NCBI GenBank assembly: GCA_900315455.1
Contig: OMZE01000014.1
Coordinates: 1 to 64,000, forward strand
DNA length: 64,000 bases
Source of the DNA: an uncultured Prevotellaceae bacterium
GTDB lineage: Bacteria; Bacteroidota; Bacteroidia; Bacteroidales; Bacteroidaceae
Direction of reading: 5' to 3'
The notes under the pieces were generated by a model that saw only the letters and a list, made by a program, of their open reading frames with translations, searched no databases and was not told the DNA's origin. Made by a program: the position numbers and the translations under genes. Numbering within the stretch: the stretch's first letter is position 1; each line of letters opens with the position of its first letter. This document shows positions 7,418-15,208 of the stretch, piece after piece.

Positions 7418-7719
7418 CGGACTATGAAATGCGCAAGATAGCCAAAATGCAAGCCATGTATCTGGCAGAAGCATTGAAGACCGATGATGAACTGATGGAC
7501 TTGGTGTACCCGCCCCGCCTGATGAACATCGAGGAGGCCGCAGAGTATCTTCGTATTCCCGTCAGCACAATCTATCAGAAAGCGAACGAGATACCCCATG
7601 AGAAGGTAGGCAAACGTCTGGTTTTCTCTGACCGGGGTCTGATAAGGTGGATGAAGCACGACGGTTGTGTTATGAACAAAAGAGCCGTTCATATACCGAT
7701 GAGTCGTAAGGTGATGTAA
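7414..7719 (+). CDS. Excisionase-like HTH_17 protein, 101 aa
   Basis: The domain at about residues 36-82 fits HTH_17: MNIEEAAEYLRIPVSTIYQK then a wing (KVGKRLVFSDRGLIRWMK). It is a second member of the type seen at 4901-5209 but with a different N-terminus. It is coupled to the upstream gene by an ATGA overlap and is the last gene before a strong terminator, closing the operator-controlled operon. Being under repressor control, it is a good candidate for the induced excisionase. Confidence 0.82.
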   Translation: MTDYEMRKIAKMQAMYLAEALKTDDELMDLVYPPRLMNIEEAAEYLRIPVSTIYQKANEIPHEKVGKRLVFSDRGLIRWMKHDGCVMNKRAVHIPMSRKVM

Positions 7720-7766
7720 TCTGTAACTTAGACTTTTCTTGTAATAATTGAAATATGTTTTTTCTG

Positions 7767-7799
7767 GTGGTTTGTCCGTGATGGACAGGCCACTTTTTT
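7767..7799 (+). terminator. Intrinsic terminator of the HNH operon
   Basis: The stem pairs GTGG and TGTCC with GGACA and CCAC around GTGAT, followed by six T (7794-7799). Confidence 0.85.
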
Positions 7800-7848
7800 G
7801 TAGCGAAAAATGGTAATTATTCGCCACTTGTTTTTTTTAAGCAAAATA

Positions 7849-7881
7849 TTTGCATGTGTAAAATATTTTTATTTATCTTTG
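7849..7881 (+). promoter_or_regulatory. Promoter of the tail-module operon
   Basis: A -7 box TATCTTTG (7874-7881) and a -33 TTTG (7849-7852) with 21-bp spacing. Its position means the true start of the next gene must lie downstream, at 7911 or 7953, not at 7854. Confidence 0.72.
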
Positions 7882-7910
7882 CAGAAAATTCTTTACAAAT
7901 TAAAAACATT

Positions 7911-8483
7911 ATGCTTCCACAAAAAATTATAAGTAATGGAAAAAGGTCAAAGATGATGACCAAGTTCGAAGAAAATTACAAGCAAATGGTAGCGGCATAT
8001 ACACGACTTCCTTTCCATTTAGGCAAAGAAGCTATACCTCTCAATCCAAAGGAGATTGATGCAGTGAGACTCAAAGTGTATGTCGAGAAGATGGCACAAG
8101 GCCTCAATGAAGACCAAAAGAAAGTCTGGCAAAAACTGTATGAGGATGCGACGATGCAGATCAAGGTGATTTGCCGATTCTTTGTACTTTTTCCAGATGC
8201 AGAGTTTGCCATTGATCCTAACATTAACAAGCCGCGAGAAAATCGGCTGACTTGCATTAACAAAATTGATGTCATCAATAAGGCAGCTGAAGTGGACGTG
8301 CCGGAAGAATGCAAGGCATACTTTGAGAAAATTCTATCGTTTAAAAATTCACTCAATGAAATGAGAGAATATGAGAAGAATCACAACATCCAAAAGCACA
8401 GCATAGAGGAAATGACATACTATGCGGATCATGCCAATGAGTATGCTGGCAAGTGGATTGACGGTTACTTTGATAAAAAATAA
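7911..8483 (+). CDS. Unknown tail-module protein A1, 190 aa (distant paralogue of next gene)
   Basis: The start is set by the promoter at 7849-7881; ATG 7953, preceded by AAAAGG, is an alternative. The protein is helical and charged. The segment VWQKLYEDATMQIKVICRF, then VLFPDAEF and MREYEKNH, aligns with EWEDIRSKAIGCIRKIAQF, SYPDAEL and LQDFERKE in the next gene, so the two are distant paralogues. No family is recognised. It is first in a co-directional run that reaches the gp10-like gene, so a structural or assembly role is possible. Confidence 0.65.
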   Translation: MLPQKIISNGKRSKMMTKFEENYKQMVAAYTRLPFHLGKEAIPLNPKEIDAVRLKVYVEKMAQGLNEDQKKVWQKLYEDATMQIKVICRFFVLFPDAEFAIDPNINKPRENRLTCINKIDVINKAAEVDVPEECKAYFEKILSFKNSLNEMREYEKNHNIQKHSIEEMTYYADHANEYAGKWIDGYFDKK

Positions 8484-8494
8484 CATTAGTCATT

Positions 8495-9298
8495 ATGGAG
8501 AATAAAAAAACAAATCCCGAAATTCCAGAATGGATTGTAAGGGATAAAGACAGGACACAATTTTTGAATCGCTTCAATTTAGGTTTACAGGGACTTAATA
8601 AGTCCTTTAGTGAGCTTATTGGCATGAAAGACATGGAACTTCCCAAAGATCCGAGAGCCTTCAGTGAAGATGATGTGAACAAATACATCGACGAAAGAAT
8701 CAACGAAGTTTCTGGAACAAGGATTCTGACCCACGAAAGTAAGGAACGAGTCAAAAAGGAATGGGAAGATATTCGTTCAAAGGCCATCGGTTGTATTCGG
8801 AAAATTGCACAGTTCTGTGAAAGCTATCCAGATGCAGAGTTATACCTAAACGGTGATTCTGTTATCTGCAACAACACAGATACGCTTATATATGAACGAT
8901 GCAAGATGAAAACACCGGAGAATGTCTTCATACATTTCGCTCTTATTTTGAAAGTTGAAGCAGCCATCAAAGAGTTGCAAGACTTTGAGAGAAAAGAAGA
9001 TTATCCAACTGGCGACCTGATGAACGTTGACATGGATATTAAGATGGCTCAAAATCCCCAGTGGCTTATTGAGAACTGGCTTCATCAAACTGAACGTAAA
9101 AAGTTTTTTGAAAAGCACTCAAATATGGTTGCCTCAATGGAAATGCAGGAAAGAAAAGAAAGAGCTATGAACGAAGCTCGCTTGAAAGAAAAGTCCGAGC
9201 AATATCAAAGGGAGCATCCTGACGATTACACTCTATCGCATAAAAGTCCACAACCTGCTAATAATGAGTATTCGCAAGGTACTGTATCAATATTGTAA
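8495..9298 (+). CDS. Unknown tail-module protein A2, 267 aa
   Basis: Shares a core with the preceding gene (about residues 88-170, with CESYPDAELYL and IKELQDFERKE) and adds an N-terminal region and a long charged C-terminal helix (EMQERKERAMNEARLKEKSE) likely to form a coiled coil. It starts 11 bases after its paralogue. No family is recognised. The paired arrangement suggests duplication followed by divergence inside a structural operon. Confidence 0.65.
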   Translation: MENKKTNPEIPEWIVRDKDRTQFLNRFNLGLQGLNKSFSELIGMKDMELPKDPRAFSEDDVNKYIDERINEVSGTRILTHESKERVKKEWEDIRSKAIGCIRKIAQFCESYPDAELYLNGDSVICNNTDTLIYERCKMKTPENVFIHFALILKVEAAIKELQDFERKEDYPTGDLMNVDMDIKMAQNPQWLIENWLHQTERKKFFEKHSNMVASMEMQERKERAMNEARLKEKSEQYQREHPDDYTLSHKSPQPANNEYSQGTVSIL

Positions 9299-9327
9299 AA
9301 ATTTTATTAACTAAAAAATATTATTTT

Positions 9328-9543
9328 ATGGCAGATTTAATTTCAATTCTAAGTAGTGAGGAGGCTAAACGTCTTAACAAAAAGGACATGGAAACTCTCT
9401 ACACCATCCAAGCAAAAGCCAATGGAGAAATCCCTTCTGACGAGGAACAGCAGAAGGACATGAAAGAGTACATCCAGAAACGTTGTAAAGACTTGCAAGG
9501 TGATGTAGGATATTCAGAGGAAATGAAAAAATCCTTTGTGTAA
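9328..9543 (+). CDS. Unknown small protein, 71 aa
   Basis: Begins MADLISILSSEEAKRLNKKD; acidic and helical, with no Cys cluster apart from KRCKD and no membrane segment. It follows the previous gene by 29 bases in the same direction. An imperfect hairpin (9567-9607) separates it from the next gene. No family is recognised. Confidence 0.55.
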   Translation: MADLISILSSEEAKRLNKKDMETLYTIQAKANGEIPSDEEQQKDMKEYIQKRCKDLQGDVGYSEEMKKSFV

Positions 9544-9566
9544 ATTCCCCAAAAGATAGTTCCTGA

Positions 9567-9607
9567 GAGGTGGCCGGAATTAAGGATAACACCTCGCCGA
9601 CCACCTC
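9567..9607. other. Intergenic hairpin within the tail-module operon
   Basis: Arms GAGGTGG (9567-9573) and CCACCTC (9601-9607), with partial CCGG/CCGA pairing inside. There is no T tract, so it looks like an mRNA processing or stability element rather than a terminator. Confidence 0.45.
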
Positions 9608-9622
9608 TAACTCAAAAAACCT

Positions 9623-9991
9623 ATGGCAACAATTTTACGAGAAAAATCGAAATGCGGTGATAAGTCGTATTTACTACGAATCAAATATACTGCAAGCGAT
9701 GCGAAGGTAACTTTTCAGAATTACATCAGAAAGCACGCCGCGCTCAAAAGCAATCCTCTGACCAAAGAAAATGTTGTGGATTTGTTTATTGAGACTCTTC
9801 TGAGTTATCTTCCCAAAAGGAATGCTCTCCCTCTGGCTAACTGGCTTTTTGATCAGTCTGTGAAAAACGGATTAGTGCTTAAAATTCCCAAACTCATTGT
9901 AGATGGCACACAGGAGTACATCATCAACCCTGAGATTGAGAACAAACGACCAGGACCAAAAACAAAAAGCATGAGAAATGGCAAGGAATAA
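9623..9991 (+). CDS. Unknown tail-module protein B1, 122 aa (paralogue of 10760-11215)
   Basis: Starts MATILREKSKCGDKSYLLRI. It shares with the protein at 10760 the RIKY segment near the start, a YLP motif in the middle (LLSYLPKRNALPLANW against IFGYLPEWFAREVVEW) and a Gly-Pro-Lys near the end (RPGPKTKS against KCGPKMKVS). Its stop lies inside the next gene (14-base overlap). The paralogues flank the gp10-like gene, suggesting two related small structural or chaperone proteins. No family is recognised. Confidence 0.65.
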   Translation: MATILREKSKCGDKSYLLRIKYTASDAKVTFQNYIRKHAALKSNPLTKENVVDLFIETLLSYLPKRNALPLANWLFDQSVKNGLVLKIPKLIVDGTQEYIINPEIENKRPGPKTKSMRNGKE

Positions 9992-10520
9992 ACCTATAAT
10001 CGCAAAAGCAGTGGAAGAATACAAGAACCGTGTCATCATTCCTACAACCGAGGAACGTCTTAAATCATGGTGTAGCGAAATCCTTCACGCTGCTATTCTG
10101 GCTCGCCAGAGAAATCCCAATGCACATAACTTTACGGGAAACTTGCTCAACTCTATCGTGGTGTGCTTATATAAGAATCGCGAGCCTGTCATGGCCTGGT
10201 ATGCTGCAGACAGAGTGCCGGAGGCTATTCGTCCAAAGATGAAGCAACGAAAAAGGAAACGAGTATTCTTTCGACCTGACTATGACGGCGAGAACAGTGC
10301 CTATCTGCCAACCGTTGACACCAACGGCGGCTGGGGAGTTGATGATGCACAGGATTTTTTTGAAAACTACACTCCAAAAGGAAAGAACCTTTTTGACATC
10401 GTAATTGCCTATCCTGTTGAATATGCCAACTGGATTGAGCAGAATAGAGCTACTACAGGTATTCTTAATTCTTACCTATTTGCTAAAAGAACAGGAATAC
10501 AATTTCTTCAACTAAAATAA
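9978..10520 (+). CDS. HK97 gp10-like tail-completion protein candidate, 180 aa
   Basis: The pattern NFTGNLLNSIVVCLY (about residue 55) and, near the C-terminus, IAYPVEYANWIEQN with TTGILNSY resembles the gp10/tail-completion fold, in which a TGxLxxSI strand and a YAxxxE motif are typical. Such proteins cap the tail tube and join it to the head connector. It overlaps the preceding gene by 14 bases. If correct, it is the clearest virion component besides the tape measure, and it makes a joint with a head that the element does not itself encode. The call rests on motif resemblance and should be tested by profile or structure comparison. Confidence 0.5.
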   Translation: MARNKPIIAKAVEEYKNRVIIPTTEERLKSWCSEILHAAILARQRNPNAHNFTGNLLNSIVVCLYKNREPVMAWYAADRVPEAIRPKMKQRKRKRVFFRPDYDGENSAYLPTVDTNGGWGVDDAQDFFENYTPKGKNLFDIVIAYPVEYANWIEQNRATTGILNSYLFAKRTGIQFLQLK

Positions 10521-10527
10521 TAACGAC

Positions 10528-10791
10528 ATGAGTTCAGTTGATAAATTTGCGAGAGAAACAGTAATCGCTACAGTGAAAAAGTTGCGGGAAAATCCAGACG
10601 GTACGGAGGATTGGATCGCCAAGACACCATTTACGACCATCAATTATGATTTCATCAAATGCTTTGAGAAGCATCCAAAAGTCAAAGGATTGTCTTTTGA
10701 TGCAGTGTCAAGCATTGACGGCCAGATTGTTCTTTATTTCACAAGAAAACCTAAGAATCATGCTTATAAAAAGACTAAGGAACGCAACTAA
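10528..10791 (+). CDS. Unknown small protein, 87 aa
   Basis: Begins MSSVDKFARETVIATVKKLR and ends with a basic tail. It starts 7 bases after the gp10-like stop and its 3' end overlaps the next gene by 32 bases in another frame. No Cys cluster or membrane segment is present. No family is recognised; its position after a gp10-like gene would fit a minor tail or connector protein. Confidence 0.6.
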   Translation: MSSVDKFARETVIATVKKLRENPDGTEDWIAKTPFTTINYDFIKCFEKHPKVKGLSFDAVSSIDGQIVLYFTRKPKNHAYKKTKERN

Positions 10792-11215
10792 CGGCGATGG
10801 AAGTTTCAGTTTCAGAATCAAATACAGTCTGGGGTCAGACCTGAAAAAACCATTGCAGAAGTGGTTGAAAATGGAACTGGAGAATGAATGCTACTGCCTA
10901 CACAGCGAGGAAGACTTTCGCAACTATATGCGAGAGAACATCTTTGGCTATCTGCCAGAATGGTTCGCCCGTGAAGTAGTGGAGTGGGCTTTCAAGATAG
11001 CTTATAGAGAGGGCTATATTTGCCGAAGCCAACATGATCAGGATTCCCAAGTTCCCATGTTCTACATTCCAAGGGCTTTGCTCGACTTGAAGTGTGGCCC
11101 TAAGATGAAAGTATCTGACCAATACGCCAAGGAATTTGACATGATTCCAGGTGTTTCCGCTGACTTTGAGGAACAAAAACCTATCACGAAACTTGAAATC
11201 AAAAAAGAGTTATAA
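10760..11215 (+). CDS. Unknown tail-module protein B2, 151 aa (paralogue of 9623-9991)
   Basis: The ATG at 10760 is chosen because similarity to the 9623 protein begins soon after it (SFSFRIKYSLGSDLKK); the longer frame from 10646 would overlap most of the previous gene. The shared YLP and GPKxK motifs establish the paralogy. Compared with B1 it has an extra C-terminal extension (DMIPGVSADFEEQKPITKLE). It is followed after 2 bases by the next gene. No family is recognised. Confidence 0.62.
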   Translation: MLIKRLRNATNGDGSFSFRIKYSLGSDLKKPLQKWLKMELENECYCLHSEEDFRNYMRENIFGYLPEWFAREVVEWAFKIAYREGYICRSQHDQDSQVPMFYIPRALLDLKCGPKMKVSDQYAKEFDMIPGVSADFEEQKPITKLEIKKEL

Positions 11216-11217
11216 CT

Positions 11218-11721
11218 ATGGAAGAAAAAAACATTGACGATATACAGACGGCACAGGAAGAAATAGAGAAAGGCGAAAATGTTCTCTACACAATGGTTTC
11301 CATACCGAGAACCAAGAAGAAGTACAAAGTAAGGAATCCACTTACTCCCACACAACTTGAAGCAATCACCCGCCTGCTCAATCAAAAGTCTATCACAACA
11401 GAAACAGCCATCATACAAGATTTGAGAATAGCGTGCAAGGCCGCTGTTATTTACCTGCTTCCCGGTTTTTGGAAGAGGAAATTGACTTATTGGCTCATGT
11501 GGCGTTGGTTCTATTATATCAAGCAATATGATTGCATCCAACTTCAACCAATCATTTCTACGGGATATGGCTCAACTCCCTACGTCGATTTCCTCAGAAC
11601 TGTCAGTGTACTCTCTAACCAAAAGACAACATTGATGCAAATGACCAGAGAGGAGGGGGAGAAAGTGTTGCAAGAAATGGCACTCAAGGTCAAAAAAGAA
11701 TCTGATGAAGGAAAAGAATAA
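11218..11721 (+). CDS. Unknown protein, 167 aa, possible tail-assembly chaperone
   Basis: An acidic N-terminus is followed by YKVRNPLTPTQLEAITRLL, a helical middle with hydrophobic AVIYLLPGFWKRKLTYWLMW, and a Lys-rich end. The last gene before the tape measure in phage tail operons is often an assembly chaperone, and this one closes the tail-module operon, but here the tape-measure gene is 8.4 kb away, so position gives only weak support. The central hydrophobic stretch could also be a membrane-associated helix. No family is recognised. Confidence 0.5.
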   Translation: MEEKNIDDIQTAQEEIEKGENVLYTMVSIPRTKKKYKVRNPLTPTQLEAITRLLNQKSITTETAIIQDLRIACKAAVIYLLPGFWKRKLTYWLMWRWFYYIKQYDCIQLQPIISTGYGSTPYVDFLRTVSVLSNQKTTLMQMTREEGEKVLQEMALKVKKESDEGKE

Positions 11722-11804
11722 CAATACCAAAATAATCTTCGCTCAATTATTTTTTGTCTGCTAATATTGCATTAACAAATATTTAATCGTTTTATGTTGT
11801 TATT

Positions 11805-11846
11805 AAAGTCGCCAGTCTGTGAAGATGGGCGGCTTTATTGTTTTTA
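11805..11846 (+). terminator. Terminator of the tail-module operon
   Basis: Arms AAAGTCGCC (11805-11813) and GGCGGCTTT (11828-11836) pair with one G-T wobble and are followed by ATTGTTTTTA. Confidence 0.7.
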
Positions 11847-12027
11847 CTTCTTTAATTGATAAACCGACATAAAAATGGCTTAATAAGCAAAAGTCAACAA
11901 TAGTAAATGACTTTATATCATCTATTTAAATCACGAATCAGCAAAAACAAGACGCTTACAATATAAAGAGAAAAACATATTGACGTTTTACTATGTTTTA
12001 TGGGTCTGGAAAAAACCAATTCCCTTT

Positions 12028-12642
12028 CTATATATACTGAAACACCAGTCCCTTGACCAGTCGTTTCCGCTTCATGTTATAATAGAAACAATTTGTACTT
12101 ATTTCTGGATATACAAGAAATAACTCAGATACCGAATTAAAAATTTGGCCAGTTGTTACACATAGTACTTTTTTCCCAGAACCTTTTTTAATGTATTTTG
12201 GCTTCTTTGCTACTCTGACTTTTTTAGGGATGTCGCTGCCGAGAAAAACGAAATGAAGACCGTTTCTGGGATTTCCACTTTTTAAAGCGTTCACCAAAGA
12301 ACGGTAGATGATGCCGAACTTCCGGCTACATTCTCGTATTGAGGGGAACACCTCACCAGTTTCCACACACTTTACGCATTTGCACCAACCTATTTTTTTC
12401 TGGTTGGAGAGGCTGGAGATATTTTTTATACCAATGTCATGCCCGTCTGGTGAAGACGTACAAAGAAGGTCTATGCGATGTACTTCCGAATCACAACCTT
12501 TTGCCCGACCTATGGCTGCAAGCACTTTCACTTGATCTTCCGATTCAAGAATATGCAGATCCGTGACTTTTCCATCTTTGAAAAGTGTTAGAAAGTATCT
12601 TGTATTTGTGTCTTCGGCCATATCTGATAGATATTTATGCAC
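12028..12642 (-). CDS. Protein with two NUMOD1-like DNA-binding modules, 204 aa
   Basis: Two repeated modules have the NUMOD1 pattern: VKCVETGEVFPSIRECSRKF (about residue 90) and KVLCVTTGQIFNSVSELFLV (about residue 158). NUMOD1 modules bind DNA and usually accompany GIY-YIG or HNH homing nucleases. The N-terminal 80 residues (YFLTLFKDGKVTDLHILESE) show no nuclease motif I can see, so this looks like a stand-alone binding protein or a nuclease that lost its catalytic part. It lies on the opposite strand to its neighbours, as cargo often does. Confidence 0.6.
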   Translation of the reverse strand: MHKYLSDMAEDTNTRYFLTLFKDGKVTDLHILESEDQVKVLAAIGRAKGCDSEVHRIDLLCTSSPDGHDIGIKNISSLSNQKKIGWCKCVKCVETGEVFPSIRECSRKFGIIYRSLVNALKSGNPRNGLHFVFLGSDIPKKVRVAKKPKYIKKGSGKKVLCVTTGQIFNSVSELFLVYPEISTNCFYYNMKRKRLVKGLVFQYI

Positions 12643-12718
12643 AAAAATATCAACTATTGCATAAATCGGAAACCGTAAATGATGGTAATGTTGATAGCAA
12701 ACATGATGTGACGGTACT

Positions 12719-12762
12719 GGGATTCAGGGTTTGAATTCACGCAGGGATTCAGGGTTTGAATT
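12719..12762 (+). repeat. Tandem 20-bp direct repeat, 24-bp period
   Basis: GGGATTCAGGGTTTGAATTC occurs at 12719-12738 and 12743-12762. It lies in the intergenic space between two opposite-strand cargo genes; a protein-binding role is possible but unproven. Confidence 0.8.
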
Positions 12763-12889
12763 CCACATAGGTGTTTCACATGGAGAATTAGAATAGGCCA
12801 ACGCTCACTATACCATAGGTGTTGGCACAATAAAACAACAAATGTTGCGTCATTTAAATAAATGTCTCACAAATCAAATCAAAACAGCA

Positions 12890-13549
12890 ATGAAGAAACT
12901 TTTTGTTCTATACTTCTTCTTGGCTATTCCTTTATTCTGCGTATGCCAGACAGAAACAATAAAAGGAATAGGAAAACTGAAACTTGATATGCCCTTAAAG
13001 GAAGTTCAATCAATATTCCCAAAATCCTTGCAGATGCAGAAGACAAACTCAAAAGTAAAGAAGATTTACAAAGTAAACTCTTACACACCCATTGAGGGAA
13101 CAACATTGAAAGGACTTCACCTCTATTTTTACAAAGATACGCTATATTCGATATATATAGATGAGGTTCCAATGAGCTTAAAAAGGGATTTGATGCTTAA
13201 GTATGGAAAGCCAGACGAAATTTTTCCAGACCCATATTTTAATCTGCGGACTTTTAGAAGCCATGTTGAATATCAAGCCTTCCTTTATAAATCAGATGCA
13301 GTTGACTTTTATGATGAGAAAAACGTTGACAACTACGGATACGAGGGAACAATCTATGAATGGAATAGAAAGAACCCTTTTATTGAGACACGACTTGCTG
13401 AGATTTCGTATTATTGTAAAGATGAATTATGTTTAGATATACTTTTAATCATAAAGAATCTGGCTTATTCAAAATGTGTTGAATTGGAAGAGGAAAAACT
13501 GAAAAAAGAAGACAATGACAATCGCCTGAAAGAATTAGACGGCTTATAA
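12890..13549 (+). CDS. Exported protein of unknown function, 219 aa
   Basis: The ATG at 12890 gives a clean signal sequence (MKKLFVLYFFLAIPLFCVCQ), so it is preferred over the in-frame ATG at 12842. The Cys near residue 19 could be a lipidation site, but a canonical lipobox is not clear. The mature part has a repeated Tyr-rich beta-like pattern (LHLYFYKDTLYSIYIDE) and a charged C-terminal helix. No family is recognised. It is likely to act in the periplasm or outer surface of the host. A terminator follows, so it is a single-gene cargo unit. Confidence 0.7.
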   Translation: MKKLFVLYFFLAIPLFCVCQTETIKGIGKLKLDMPLKEVQSIFPKSLQMQKTNSKVKKIYKVNSYTPIEGTTLKGLHLYFYKDTLYSIYIDEVPMSLKRDLMLKYGKPDEIFPDPYFNLRTFRSHVEYQAFLYKSDAVDFYDEKNVDNYGYEGTIYEWNRKNPFIETRLAEISYYCKDELCLDILLIIKNLAYSKCVELEEEKLKKEDNDNRLKELDGL

Positions 13550-13610
13550 CAAAAAAGCCGGGGAACAGCGATACAACTGCTCCCCATACTCTTCACCTAA
13601 TTACCATCAT

Positions 13611-13638
13611 CCCATTCCTAATAAGAATGGGATTTTTT
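13611..13638 (+). terminator. Terminator of the exported-protein gene
   Basis: Perfect arms CCCATTC and GAATGGG around CTAATAA, followed by ATTTTTTG. A second GC-rich hairpin (13560-13585) lies between the stop and this site. Confidence 0.82.
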
Positions 13639-13794
13639 GAATACACTTGCAGTACCATCTACGACATAGGGGGCTGGTTAGGGAAGAGAGCAGGAGGAAC
13701 TGAAGTGGCCAAACGTGACACTATCAATTAAAATGGAAGCCACCTGGGAAATGCCCTTTGCCAATGAGTTCAGCCTCTATAATCTACTTAATCA

Positions 13795-13830
13795 ACAATA
13801 AAGCGGCCAGACCATGTGGACTGACCGCTT
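13795..13830 (-). terminator. Terminator of the retropepsin-like/DUF5678 pair
   Basis: Arms AAGCGGCCAG (13801-13810) and CTGACCGCTT (13821-13830) pair with one mismatch; the minus-strand sequence continues TTATTGTT. It lies just past the 13852-14415 stop. Confidence 0.65.
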
Positions 13831-13851
13831 GAATCATTTACAAATGAAGTT

Positions 13852-14415
13852 TTATGGAGTTTTCAAATTCTTCCCGTGACAATTCTTATATAATTTGCCA
13901 CTCCCGCAAGGACATTTGTTGTTCCCATGCGCCGCCCAAACTTGATGCATCCTATGTATTCTATTGTCTTTGTTAATGTCAGCAACCCAATCTATTAGTT
14001 CCACAGAGGGTGAACGGTAAGTCATAACTGTTTTTCCGTTGAGATTGGTTATACAAAAATCACCTTTAGTGATTACATCCATGCCGACGAGCATACACGT
14101 CTTGCCGTCTTCGGACAACTCGTCGCATTCCGTAGCCAAAATGTTAAGTTTGATGCTTGGGTTTGGTAGAGTGACGGTGACAAGGTAAACGTTTACCTCT
14201 TTCGCTCCGTGAACTCCCATTACGGTAGTCCTTTGGATGGGCACAAGTTTTAATTGCTGCGCAAGTCTTTTTGAAATGCAAGAATTTGTAGCTCCGGTGT
14301 CCCAAATACCTGAAGTATTCTCCGAGCATCCATTGTAAGGATTTTCCACAATCAAATCAGTTGATATGACATTAGATATAGACTGGTAATATCTGCTTAC
14401 TGCGTGTATGAGCAT
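13852..14415 (-). CDS. Retropepsin-like aspartyl protease with C-terminal SEC-C motif, 187 aa
   Basis: The motif IWDTGATNSCISKRLAQQL (about residue 37) is the DTGA active-site loop of retropepsin-like aspartic proteases, and LVGMDVITKGDFCI (about 108) matches the conserved Gly-Met-Asp segment that follows in these domains. The C-terminus carries a SEC-C zinc motif, CPCGSGKLYKNCHG, used elsewhere as a protein- or ribosome-contact module. A single-domain protease of this type would act as a dimer. It overlaps no neighbour but lies 6 bases after a DUF5678 gene, with which it is surely co-transcribed. The substrate is unknown. Confidence 0.78.
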   Translation of the reverse strand: MLIHAVSRYYQSISNVISTDLIVENPYNGCSENTSGIWDTGATNSCISKRLAQQLKLVPIQRTTVMGVHGAKEVNVYLVTVTLPNPSIKLNILATECDELSEDGKTCMLVGMDVITKGDFCITNLNGKTVMTYRSPSVELIDWVADINKDNRIHRMHQVWAAHGNNKCPCGSGKLYKNCHGKNLKTP

Positions 14416-14421
14416 TTCCTT

Positions 14422-14667
14422 TTAATCGAATATAGCGCGTGAATAAAACTTTTGTGTATAGGCTTCGTCTCCTTCCGTGCATAGTTGCACGATGAAAGAG
14501 CCTAACTCCAAACCAAGGTCAAAGGCTTTGTCAATGCCCTGTTCCACGGTGTCTGTAGAGGCCAGGACTTTTTTGTCCTTAATGACGATGAACTTGTCTT
14601 TGTATAAATTGACAAGAGAATCATGGTTTTCAACAAACCATTTAAAATCTTCTGATTGATTAGCCAT
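14422..14667 (-). CDS. DUF5678-like small protein, 81 aa
   Basis: The pattern W(F)VENHDSLVNLYKDKFIVIK, then KKVLASTDTVEQGIDKAFDL and a strand SFIVQLC, resembles the DUF5678 family of small proteins. In my general knowledge DUF5678 genes often precede aspartyl-protease-like genes, which is the arrangement here. The molecular role is not established; it could be a partner or regulator of the protease. A -7 box lies 75 bases upstream on the minus strand. Confidence 0.68.
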   Translation of the reverse strand: MANQSEDFKWFVENHDSLVNLYKDKFIVIKDKKVLASTDTVEQGIDKAFDLGLELGSFIVQLCTEGDEAYTQKFYSRAIFD

Positions 14668-14741
14668 AATTCTACTATTTTTTGTGCTCGTGTTATTTTC
14701 GGCTCTTATTTTTTTTATAAGATAATCTGCTTATTGGATTG

Positions 14742-14749
14742 CAAATATA
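14742..14749 (-). promoter_or_regulatory. Promoter -7 box for the DUF5678/protease pair
   Basis: Minus-strand TATATTTG (CAAATATA on the + strand) fits TAnnTTTG and lies 75 bases before the DUF5678 start. Confidence 0.55.
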
Positions 14750-14930
14750 GCACTATTTTAAACGTAAGTCAAGTATAACATCTCTATTTCTAACATCTTT
14801 TCACACATTTACCATAAGATTTTCTGAATACTTTACAAACACCAAGCAATCTTGTTTAGTTTTACTCATTTCTACATCTCTCCATTCAACATTACCATCA
14901 TTTCATTTTCAAAGTGTTATTATTATGTTA

Positions 14931-14938
14931 TAAATTTG
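14931..14938 (+). promoter_or_regulatory. Promoter -7 box for the HTH-RepA operon
   Basis: TAAATTTG fits the consensus and lies 30 bases before the ATG at 14969. Confidence 0.6.
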
Positions 14939-14968
14939 CAATCAATTCAATTAAAATTGTAAATAAAC

Positions 14969-15208
14969 ATGAAAAAACAAGAAGAAAAAAAGCCAACGGA
15001 TGCCAAAGGCATAGTCATTGACGGTGTTGAATACTTTAATCAGAGCCAGGCGGCAAAAATGGTTGGGCTAACAGTTTTCACATTTAGAAAAAGAGTTGAA
15101 GAGTTCAGCATTGAGCATATTAAACGCCCCTCAGGAAAGATCCTCTTTAGTAAGGACAGTCTTGAAAAAGCCACCGAAAATGGCTGGTTTAAGAAGTGGT
15201 TTTTATAA
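14969..15208 (+). CDS. HTH protein upstream of the RepA-like gene, 79 aa
   Basis: A winged HTH of the excisionase/MerR-like class: YFNQSQAAKMVGLTVFTFRK as helices, then the wing IKRPSGKILFSKDSLEKA. Small HTH genes directly before a RepA-like ATPase are common in Bacteroidota mobilizable elements, where they regulate or assist replication. Its TAA overlaps the next ATG (TAATG at 15206-15210), so the two are translationally coupled. Confidence 0.78.
   Translation: MKKQEEKKPTDAKGIVIDGVEYFNQSQAAKMVGLTVFTFRKRVEEFSIEHIKRPSGKILFSKDSLEKATENGWFKKWFL

Noticed and set aside
12770-12787. TGTTTCACATGGAGAA resembles parS
   Set aside because: Four of sixteen positions differ, with one half badly changed; not convincing.
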